Shown here piece by piece: positions 55,550-64,000 of a stretch of DNA of 64,000 nucleotides (the stretch's first letter is position 1; each line of letters begins with the position of its first letter). Location: contig CP136064.1 of assembly GCA_032622095.1 (NCBI GenBank), forward strand, positions 278,157,614-278,221,613, written 5' to 3'. This stretch comes from Siphonodentalium dalli. Lineage: Eukaryota > Mollusca > Scaphopoda > Gadilida > Siphonodentaliidae. A model generated the notes under the pieces. The model was given only the letters and a program-made list of their open reading frames with translations. It was not told the DNA's origin and ran no database searches. A program made the position numbers and the translations under genes.

Positions 55550-55693
55550 CGCTTTCATGACGGGAGCTGCGCTGGTGCAGCATTGAAGATCATGTGCCAG
55601 TGCATTCTCTTATATATGCAAGTCTCCCATAGGGCACCTCGCATATAACAGAATGCATTGGCTTACAAGATCAAAAATTCAGGAAGCACCATT
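55550..55693 (+). mobile_element. piggyBac-like hairpin element, copy C8, downstream of HPS3
   Basis: TTAA-CGCTTTCATGACGGGAGC, one hairpin (GTGCATTCTCTTATATATGC, CATATAACAGAATGCATTGG) and a decayed right end. Confidence 0.55.
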
Positions 55694-56025
55694 CATATAA
55701 TATCAGTTGCACGTGGCCATTATTATTCAAACAAATGTCCAAACAAAGTTAGTTGATGACCAGCATTGTTTATTTTGTTAAAAATCACTTATAACGTTAC
55801 AATGACTTATTTTTTCCTGAGCTTATCCACGGAATTCATCGTGACAGATGTGTATGAATAGAAAATTTGAAACCAGAAATAGATATGTCCGATCTCAGTT
55901 CAGAGCGAGTTTGTGTAATAGTGTACAGCAATTATTTCATACCAATTATAATTTTTTCGACATATAAAATGGTTTCATGCTCGGGGTTTTTAGACCATGC
56001 GCGAGGGCCTGAAATAGGTAATTGT

Positions 56026-56775
56026 CCCCTGCCAAATTTAAAATTTGCGGGGGATATAGTAATGGGTTCCGTCCGTCGTTCCGTCCGTCCGTCCGTCTGT
56101 CCAGAATTTGTAAGAGTCATAACTTGAACAAATGTCAACGGATTTAAAAGATTTGTGGTATATGAGTACACCTGACCATTACCTAGAATGAGTTCACAAG
56201 CCAGGTCCGGCCGGATATTTTTACCGGAGTTATTGGACTTTGTTTATTATTTTGGTCAAATTTACCAAATAGCAAATAGACGACGTCACAGGGTTCATTT
56301 CCACAAATCTCAACGGATTTCAAAGATATTTGGTATATGAGTTCACCTGACCAGTATCTAGAATGAGTTCGTAAACCAGGTCCGGCCGGATATTTTCAGC
56401 AGAGTTATTGGACTTTTTTTATTATTTTTGGTGCAAATGGACGACGTCACATGGCTCATTTCCACAAATCTCAACGGATTTCAAAGATTTTTGGTATATG
56501 AGTTCACATGACCAGTATCTAGAACGAGTTCGCAAACCAGGTCCGGCCGGATATTTTCAGCAGAGTTATTGGACTTGTGCAAATGGACGACGTCACATGG
56601 CTAATTTCCACAAATGTCAGTCCTAAAATGAGTTCGCAAGCCAGGCTTTTTGATAAAATCCCACCTCTTGTTTAGCACATACTGAGAACACAAACATTAT
56701 TGAGAATGCACTTCCCCAACTGCACATTTCGGCGGGGGATACCACCGTCTGCGACTGCTTGTTGACTTTGCATGA
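56026..56775 (+). mobile_element. pearl-like element with ~161-175-bp core units
   Basis: A GCGGGGGATATAGTAATGGG head and (CCGT)n. Core units are marked by CAACGGATTT at 56136, 56311 and 56472 and by CAGGTCCGGCCGGATATTTT. The right end is CACCTCTTGTTT, then GGCGGGGGATACCACCGTC. Confidence 0.6.
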
Positions 56776-56929
56776 CCTAATTGATGAATAACATGAGATA
56801 TCTTCCTGACATTGTTCATAGAGAAAGTTTTAATTTTGTTTGTTGATTATAACCAGATTTTTTTTATTTCTATCAATATAGAGATTTAAGGATAATATAT
56901 TTCTTCCGGGCCACAATTACACCAACAAC

Positions 56930-57250
56930 AACATAATTTGTATAAAACAAATTTCATAACTACAAAAATCCAATAGATTGGTTATTACTGATGCAGCCGA
57001 GCATGTGAAATCTCTTAGTTGAAATGACACTTGCCTTGATCGAGGGTAATAACACGATAAGTTATCCCTCTTGGTACACTCCAAAAGTTTCTGCGAGATT
57101 TTTGTTACAAAAATAGCCTGTTTGCTCTCCTGCTAGAATGTAGTTTTATATGAGAAATATTTAAAATAAAACTAATTTCTGTTTATAGAAGCTTTTCCCG
57201 ACAGTTTTATACCCAGGAATCTGTGTAAAACGATCAAGAAAGGGATATCT
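56930..57250. repeat. dispersed repeat G, long form
   Basis: ACTGATGCAGCCGAGCATGT, ATCGAGGGTAATAACAC and AGAAGCTTTTCCCGACAG match 63541-63985 (CTGATGCAGCCAAGTG, ATGGAGGGTGCTAAC, AGAAGCTTTTCCAGA). Confidence 0.5.
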
Positions 57251-57426
57251 ATTTTTAACAAATGAAATTCAATAAATATTTACTCTTAAATCTACACAAA
57301 GCATTTGTTAATATTATACAATACACATTGAATATGAGTAAAGATGTAAGGTATCATGGTCTTAAGGGTTGTGGCATCTAGTTAATGTTGTTGTTATTTG
57401 ATAAGGCAATAACAAATATATAGAAT

Positions 57427-57550
57427 ACACCCATAGTAGCCGAGAGTACCAAATTTTCACAAGTGGAATTGTGATTTTAACCACGAGCCTTTTGGCGCAC
57501 AATACCACGAGTGGTTAAAATTTGGTACTATCGGCTACTATGGGTGTATT
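57427..57550. repeat. hairpin MITE
   Basis: TACACCCATAGTAGCCGAGA, GTACCAAATTTT and its inverted partner AAAATTTGGTAC, TATCGGCTACTATGGGTGTA around a ~60-bp loop. Confidence 0.65.
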
Positions 57551-57639
57551 TTATTTATGCCATAATTAAGTTCTGATTGTTATGCGAATTCAATTACTCG
57601 CTGTTTAGTTTTAAAATGTATCATGACCGAGAGACCCAA

Positions 57640-57885
57640 ATGTGATGCTTAAAGGAATGGGTGTCACAGGTAGTCTCATCCAAGATCACCGAATAAAGAT
57701 CGGAATGCAAAATACCAACTCCCCCCCAACATTTGTCCAAGCATGTTGTATGTTGTTGTGAGCGCTGTCCCATTGGGTGCAGACAGTAATAGCTGACCCG
57801 TGTACAGGCCTCGCTGTGTTAAAGAATGCTATTGGAGTCACCACAGGGTTATAAAGTTACTCGGCCGTGGTAGCACCTGGACCTC
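57640..57885 (+). mobile_element. tRNA-derived SINE (family S1), 5'-damaged copy
   Basis: AAGATCGGAATGCAAAATAC, GCTGACCCGTGTACAGGCC and GAGTCACCACAGGGTTATAA follow the body of the SINE at 12356. Confidence 0.6.
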
Positions 57886-58343
57886 CGCATGAGTCCGCAT
57901 AATCTTCAGCAAATTGAGGGTGTCGGAGTAATATATAGACATAGTGATGCAAACCTTTTACGTCATGACGTCAGCCTGTTTCTAAGCCATCAGTCACTTG
58001 ATACATGTAGTCCCATTCATATGTTTCCTAGTTCAAATAACACTAGCAAGCAATGTTTGATTGAAATGCAGGCAATTTTTCTCATATGTAATTGGTATCA
58101 TAACAACTTCCAATTTTAAATCAACGTAACAGAAGAACTATTTTGTTACTATAAGTACTGAATGTCGTAAGCCATTTAGGAATCAGAATGCTAAAAGTCT
58201 TATTTCAAGATGATGTCTGTACATTAAAAACTAATATTGAATTTTGGTTTATATACAACTTACAAAGGTGACGGTACATTAGCTGACCTATAAAATGAAT
58301 GTTATTATTAACATTTTTAATTAATTGTTGTCCATTTAAGTTT

Positions 58344-58460
58344 TTAACCCTTTCTATACTAAATATTCACTGACGAGTAGTTCCCTTAGGAAATGTTAAG
58401 ATAATAAGTTCAACAAAGTTTGTTAATCTTATTATCTGAATCTCTCAAATAAATTGGACT
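58344..58460. repeat. TTAACCCTTTCTATACTAAA-type repeat end
   Basis: AACCCTTTCTATACTAAATA, TCACTGACGAGTAGT and AATAAGTTCAACAAAG also occur at 27556-27640. Possibly another TTAA-target family. Confidence 0.4.
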
Positions 58461-58815
58461 ATTTGTGTTTGCTTATTTTTCCAGACAACTCTTCCAGATG
58501 ATAATAGACCATTTCAGTGTACAGGTCAGAGGTCAGGCACATTTTGAATTCCACTGTTATAGTGGTATATGACCATTACCATTTTGTGAATTTGATAAAA
58601 GAGGAATCATAATTCACACAAATTTTTCAAAATCACTGTCTCACTAATTCGGTATCATACCAGTATATTTTGTCCAGGAGAATGATTAATCATGACTGCA
58701 CGCGGTAAGCAACTCAATTAGCATTCAATTAGTTTTATCTATTTTGTTATGAAGGAGCAATTGCGTCATCCTTTTATTGTCATTTAGAAAGGCATATATG
58801 AGTAATATTATTGAA

Positions 58816-59540
58816 CTAGGGGATTGCCCGTCACAAAATGACGGGTATATAAATGTTCTTTGTTACTTTATAGTGTCCGCGGTCATGACCAGATTCTCAT
58901 TTCTTTTTTAGAAATAAAATGTTCATGCTTCTCTTTTTGTCACTGGATGCGCGAGGGAACACTTTATTTCACTAAAAACTGTATCTCTACACCCCTCCCC
59001 ACATATACGCATGCACATATTGAACGAAACAAAATCAGTATAATACTTTAAATACGGTATCACTATATACTAACTGAAACATACTCAATTCGGGAGCCTT
59101 TCTCTGGCGACGAAGGGGGCTTACAGTGTATTTTGATCTTAAACGGACCCCATTGGGAGCCTGTATTCAGAAAACAGCATAAGAATCAGATGCCCCTGTA
59201 CTGCGGCCCATTTGTGGAAACACTTTATTTCAATAAAACTCTATTTTAAACCCCCTCTCCCGACCCACATTTATATATGCATGCACATATGGAACGCAGC
59301 ATGCAATCAAGATATTTTACTTTATTACTATATCTACTAACTGAAACTGGCTCCTTTCGGGGGCCTTTTATTTAGCGGTGGAGGGGCCACAGGCCCCTTT
59401 GTTCGCTTCGCGCACATTATATGATCTTGAACAGCGCGCATTTCGGGCACATTTTGATCTTTTAAAATATTCTGTTATCAGATTTACACTCAACTGAACG
59501 ATTAAAAGAACATTAATTAGCGTCTGCAGTATTGTTTACA
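58816..59540 (-). mobile_element. Helitron 3' end, minus strand
   Basis: On the minus strand the hairpin CCCGTCATTTTGTGACGGG is followed by CAATCCC and CTAG, then T. This is the same terminus as the Helitron at 21215. The body has ~270-bp direct repeats (CACTTTATTTCA at 58951 and 59220). The other end was not found, so the far boundary is a guess. Confidence 0.45.
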
Positions 59541-60420
59541 CTGTATAGTGCCGGCCCGGGAATGTGTTTTTTTTTCTAATCGAGTTTCGGCAAATCTACT
59601 GAACGGTATGGTATATATATACCCATTGGCGGGTGGTCAGACTGTGTCCATTCGCCATCTTCCGGGTACACCGATACTCCTTCGATTCCACACTCAATGC
59701 ACAACGTTCATAACAAAGACAGCATCTTTACTTATGTTCACACTCCTTTGTTTCAATAAAACTATGTTCTACCCCCTAACAAAGCTGGTGCAAAAGATTG
59801 CACAACATATTTTGTCGGAAGACTGTTCATTCTCTGCGATATTGTTAAGAGTGAAATTTGGCTGTGCACTGGTATGCGCTGTCTTCTATTCCTGATGCAA
59901 ATAAAGGAAACATGAATATGTTATGGTCATGTACCACTATAGTAGTGGAATACCAATATAATAGCGGAATTTAGGGCTTGACCTGGTGTATACTTATATA
60001 ACTGAGTGAGAGAATCCGTTTAATATAGAAAGTGTTAATCAGGTTATTGTTTCAGTAATGTTCATGATTTGAGTTTGTAATCACAAGCTACATATTTCTC
60101 ATATCTGAAATTAACATATATTTATAAAATAATACATTAATAATTGGTGATGTAATACCAGAAATATTCTTTTTATATATACATTTTCCTTATAAATTGT
60201 TATTTTTGTAATAAAATGTTTTATCTTATTATTACTGATGCAAATTCTTATTTAGAAAGATTTTATTTTATTTACTATTGTGCCTTTATGGAGAGAAAGC
60301 GGCTACCTTTAATAATAATATATAAACTTTTAGTAATAATATATAATTGATCAATTTGTTACATGAATTTTCTGTAAATTCAGTAATAAATTTCAGTGCA
60401 TTGAGCAATAATTACACCTT
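59541..60420. other. intergenic DNA, nothing recognised
   Basis: AT-rich; one 115-codon frame (59548-59895) has no domain, no splice context and no codon bias that I can see, so it is not called. Confidence 0.4.
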
Positions 60421-60421
60421 G

Positions 60422-60948
60422 AAGGCCCACTTAATTTTCGAACCCCAGATTACATTATATAAAATATACGCCATATTATATACCATGAACCCCCAGATCA
60501 CATTATATAAAATATATGCCATATTATATACCATCGAACCCCCAGATTACATTATATAAAATATATGCCATATTATATACCATTATCCGGTGTAATAAAC
60601 TGTGGAATGTTGTTTTTGTTGAGTTGCCAATGCGTTTTGTCATCTTGATTGCAGCAAGAAGCACTATATTTTCAATGCAGGGGGAATAACTCAATATATT
60701 AAAGATAGAGTTCTTCCCCTTCCATTGAAAAAGTTTGAATTCTGTTGCATTTTGGGAGGCAAAGGGGGGATGTCATTCTATGATTTCAGCAGTTTTCTAT
60801 CTCTCTGTGGGCATCTTCTGAGACAGATGTTTCAAATAGTGATGAATTATAGTATTTTAATCATATTTTATGGCATAGATTGTTATTAAGACCATATATC
60901 AAGTCACTATAAAAAAAATAATTGGCAACTCGAAAATTAAGTGAGCCT
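60422..60948. mobile_element. DNA element with AAGGCCCACTTAATTTTCG ends
   Basis: AAGGCCCACTTAATTTTCG at the left and CGAAAATTAAGTGAGCCTT at the right. Near the left end is a ~57-bp repeat (CCCCAGATTACATTATATAA) in three units. A solo left end lies at 31165. Confidence 0.65.
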
Positions 60949-61133
60949 TTAAACTTTGTGTTGATGTCAACTTGAGGATCATGTGGTCATGGAGTGTTTT
61001 CTGAAATTGCATGTTATGTTTTCCTTCATATAAAATATTCTTGTGTCCTAATTTTTCCTTGTGTCCAAGTACAATGAATATCAATTATATATCTGTATCA
61101 TAGTGCTCACAAGTACAAAATAAGAAGTTATAT

Positions 61134-61264
61134 CAATCCAATTATAAATAAACTGACTCCCTGTTCCACATAATTATGAATAAACTGACTACAGGTTCCA
61201 CACAATTCTAATTAAACTCACTGCAGGTTCCACACAATTCTAATTAAACTCACTGCAGGTTCCA
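61134..61264. repeat. ~34-bp tandem repeat
   Basis: CAGGTTCCACACAATTCTAA then TTAAACTCACTG, about four units, the older ones diverged. Confidence 0.65.
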
Positions 61265-61377
61265 CAGTGTTAGCGATGGCATGAGGGTAGATATATTAAA
61301 ATGTGGGGTGTCCACCTTAAAATTTCCAACTGCACCCCTCCCCTTCAACCAAACAAACCAAACTCCCAGGTTCACAA

Positions 61378-61975
61378 ATTTTATTATTATTATTATTATT
61401 ATTATTATATTTACATTTAAAGAACGCATTCTACAATATTTAGTTTCAATGCGCTTTACAGTCATATTAAGAACACAACATAAAATACAAAAAGTAAACA
61501 ACAAGGATAAAACAATACTAGGTTAAAAAAAATAAAAAGTAAAACAACGAAACAGTGAGACTAGATTAAAAAATACAGTACAGGTTTCTAATAAAACGAC
61601 AGAATAAATATAAGATAAATGGTGCTCGTTCTAAAAATAGTTAATTAATCCAGTTTAAAACACAATTTAAATAAGTGCGTCTTAAGAGATTTTTTAAAGC
61701 CAGAAACAGTGTCTGCTCTCCGAGTATCAAGTGGGAGCGAATTCCAAATGTTAGTCGCTGTTTGTTGGAAGCACATCTCACCATATCTGCTATTTGGTTT
61801 GCCGGTCAGAAATCTAAGATCGCAACCACTTGTCATCGACCTTGTGGATGCGCCACGACCACAGGACTTCAGTTTAAACATGGAGGAGATATAGCTTGGA
61901 CATTCTCCCCTCAGAGCCTTGAATACGATTAGTGCACATTTAAATTTCACTCTATATTCGAATGTCATTATGTGA
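61378..61975 (-). mobile_element. CR1/L2-type LINE, 5'-truncated 3' end
   Basis: The minus strand (61968-61645) encodes the C-terminal end of a non-LTR retrotransposon ORF2: RVKFKCALIVFKALRGECPS, then TATNIWNSLPLDTRRADTVS and FKKSLKTHLFKLCF. These correspond to the conserved YRI.FK.AL.VFKAL...P.YI, LWNSLP and F...LKTHLF blocks downstream of the reverse transcriptase in CR1/L2/RTE-like elements. The 3' UTR (AAAGCGCATTGAAAC) ends in an (AAT)n tail, seen as (TTA)n at 61378-61408 on +. Endonuclease and reverse-transcriptase domains are missing. Confidence 0.85.
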
Positions 61976-62218
61976 AGTGAACAGAGAACAGTTGTAATGT
62001 GATCGTATTTGCCCCTCCATTATGTTGGAACCTTCCAGGCGGTGGCTCAAGCTTTCTAATTATTTGACATTTCCAACCTGACATCCCTCTGTTAGAAAAT
62101 TTCAAACTGGTTGCTAATCAAACAAAAATTTTGACCAAACGTAAAAACAATTTGCTACTGTTGGTCTAAAAACATTATTAATAATTGGTTCGAAAAAACA
62201 ACAATTAACCCTTTACCC

Positions 62219-62645
62219 AACAAAACGGCCAGAAACGCCCAAAGAAAGCTTCAACAGCCTAAAATATCTTCCGTCTGTCTCAATAACACCATACAAATAT
62301 GGATATCATTGGAACTGGTTCATTGACCACACTGTGGTGGTTACAGTTATGCCCTGTGCCAATGCATTCTCTTATATATCCCTTGCATATATAAGAGAAT
62401 GCATTGGCCTAAAAATATTCTTTTTTAAACACTTTTTACCATTTTTTCTTACATTCTATAACAATTTTATAATTTGTTCTTACATTTTTTAACAATTTTT
62501 ATAATATTTTTCTACATTCTTTGACAATTTTATCATTTTTAATATGTTAAGCCAATGCATTCTCTTATATATGCGAGGCGACCTATGGTCGACTCGCATA
62601 TATAAGAGAATGCATTGGCACAGGGCCGTTCTGTTGGGTAAAGGG
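62219..62645 (+). mobile_element. piggyBac-like TTAA element, copy C4
   Basis: TTAA-CCCTTTACCCAACAAAAC to GTTCTGTTGGGTAAAGGG-TTAA. The first palindrome is shortened to ATATCCCTTGCATATA by an internal deletion; the second is intact. Confidence 0.8.
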
Positions 62646-63023
62646 TTAATAATAATTTCAATCTATATGTGCGGTGTAAAATGTCAAAATAATGTTGTGT
62701 CAGGCATGAAATTTCCAACTGTTGAAAACTTCAACTAAAGTCGATCACCCCCCCCCCCCCCCCCCCCTGTCATCACATCCCTGGAGGCACCCGCTCAGTA
62801 TAATGCATTCATTGCTTCATCTGTGCATGAACAAATTCTCATATCTCAGATATATTTGCAGACTCAGTTTCGCTATTTGTATACAGTTGATCTACACATT
62901 CCATTCCCTGTGACATGTAATTATATTATAATTGTCGTGTTATGCTATAATTATAGAATAAATCATTGGTGCCTTATATGTGAAGCAAAAATACAAATAC
63001 TTCAATTTGAGAAATTTATAGAA

Positions 63024-63060
63024 ACATATATATGTTATGTTATGTTATGTTATGTTATGT
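63024..63060 (+). repeat. (TTATG)n microsatellite
   Basis: Six pentanucleotide units within 63028-63060. Confidence 0.8.
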
Positions 63061-63540
63061 AGGCCTAGGTTACAATAAGAGAACCAGCAGCTATAATTTA
63101 AAGATGGTCTATCTCTTCCTGGCTTTGATTACATAAATTGTAAATAATTGGTTTTGATGATTATGTGAAATAATTCATGAGGAGAGCCGGGCCTCGTAAA
63201 CTTGAGTGAGCCGAGTGAATTATGTCATTTAATCATCCAAAACAATAGATTGTTCTGTTTATTACACACTTTCCACCACTAAAAGGCGCTAATTTGAAAG
63301 ATAATATGTGACAAAATAGTCCCTGATCAGCTGATCACGTGCTCTCACCAAGGACATAATTCATAGGTGTGACATTATCACTTTAATTCACCGAAAAGTC
63401 TTTATAAATCACAACTAAGTGTGTAATAAAACAATATCATTTTTATAAAACCTTATTTCAAGACTAAAAATACCTTTTTGTGAATAAAACAGACCAAACT
63501 GAAAATTGGGTATATAATTTGTCTAAAATGCATAATAAAG

Positions 63541-63990
63541 TGGTTTATTTCTGATGCAGCCAAGTGACATTCAAAATTACATTTGCGTTGATGGAGGGTG
63601 CTAACAAGATAGAGTTCTCCCCCTTGATGGAGGGTGCTAACAAGATAGAGTTCTCCCTCTTGCTATGTTCTGAACATTTCTGCAGTTTGCTTGTTCAAAA
63701 CAAAGCTCCATTTACTATCCCTATAGCACAGGTCCCCAGAACAAAAATTGACCCCACCCCCAATAATACTTATTCCTATAGATTAAGTATTATTGGGGGT
63801 GGGGTCAATTTTTGTTCTGGGGACCTGTGCCCTATAGATGGTAATATTATTTGAGAAAAATTATAATTGAATTTATATTAATTGATAGAAGCTTTTCCAG
63901 ATAGGTGTCCTAGATTCATGTCCACTATTTTTTACACCAGAATCTATATAAAACTTGTCAGGAAGAGATACACTTTCTTTAAAGATACGG
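63541..63990. repeat. dispersed repeat G with nested hairpin MITE
   Basis: Matches 56985-57245. It contains a 33-bp direct duplication (GATGGAGGGTGCTAACAAGA) and the MITE at 63727. Confidence 0.5.
63727..63829. mobile_element. 103-bp perfect-arm hairpin MITE with 8-bp TSD
   Basis: CACAGGTCCCCAGAACAAAA to TTTTGTTCTGGGGACCTGTG, arms ~45 bp without mismatch, loop ATTCCTATAG. Exact CCCTATAG duplication at 63719-63726 and 63830-63837. hAT-type by TSD length. Confidence 0.85.
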
Positions 63991-64000
63991 GCGGCTTTGG

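Noticed and set aside
59548-59895. 115-codon + strand frame after HPS3
   Set aside because: Composition is not protein-like over its length and it lies next to Helitron sequence; no family recognised.

Overview
The window is AT-rich eukaryotic DNA, almost certainly from a marine invertebrate, and I infer a bivalve mollusc. It holds one intron-rich animal gene on the + strand. Around and inside that gene are transposon families typical of bivalve genomes: pearl-like elements with ~160-bp core repeats, short Helitrons with CTAG/CTGA ends, palindromic MITEs, piggyBac-type TTAA hairpin elements, tRNA-derived SINEs, and a 5'-truncated CR1/L2-type LINE. There is no operon structure, rRNA or CRISPR.

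The central gene (14819-55314, +) is the orthologue of HPS3, a subunit of BLOC-2, which serves biogenesis of lysosome-related organelles. I joined 23 coding exons by hand. Every boundary has a GT donor and AG acceptor, all phases agree, and the total is 3333 nt with no internal stop (1110 residues plus TAG). The N-terminal exons match what I remember of vertebrate HPS3 (human about 1004 residues).

Regions: 1-14800 is an intergenic repeat field. It contains a 1.08-kb TIR element (150-1225), weak exon-like segments on the minus strand (2358-4788), a BED-finger-like fragment (5862-6305, minus), a foldback-like element of 2.4 kb that carries a nested hAT element (6748-9123), and a tRNA-derived SINE (12356-12715). 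14819-55314 is HPS3. 55315-64000 is a 3' repeat field with a pearl-like element, a Helitron end, a SINE fragment, the LINE fragment, a piggyBac-like element and several hairpins.

The most unusual feature is a recurring structure at HPS3 splice sites. At least four donors or acceptors (exon 5 donor, exon 13 donor, exon 22 donor, exon 20 acceptor), and more weakly those of exons 4, 6 and 9, have been copied into tandem arrays that contain the splice signal itself. The clearest case is 17 identical-phase donors spaced exactly 53 bp apart after exon 5. Separately, transposons abut splice sites: a Helitron begins 14 nt into intron 2, a Helitron ends 35 nt before exon 19, a palindromic MITE ends 19 nt before exon 23, and a pearl-like end supplies the tract before exon 22. 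Several insertions are datable relative to one another, including a Helitron with a clean A|T empty site inside a piggyBac-like hairpin that itself carries a SINE.
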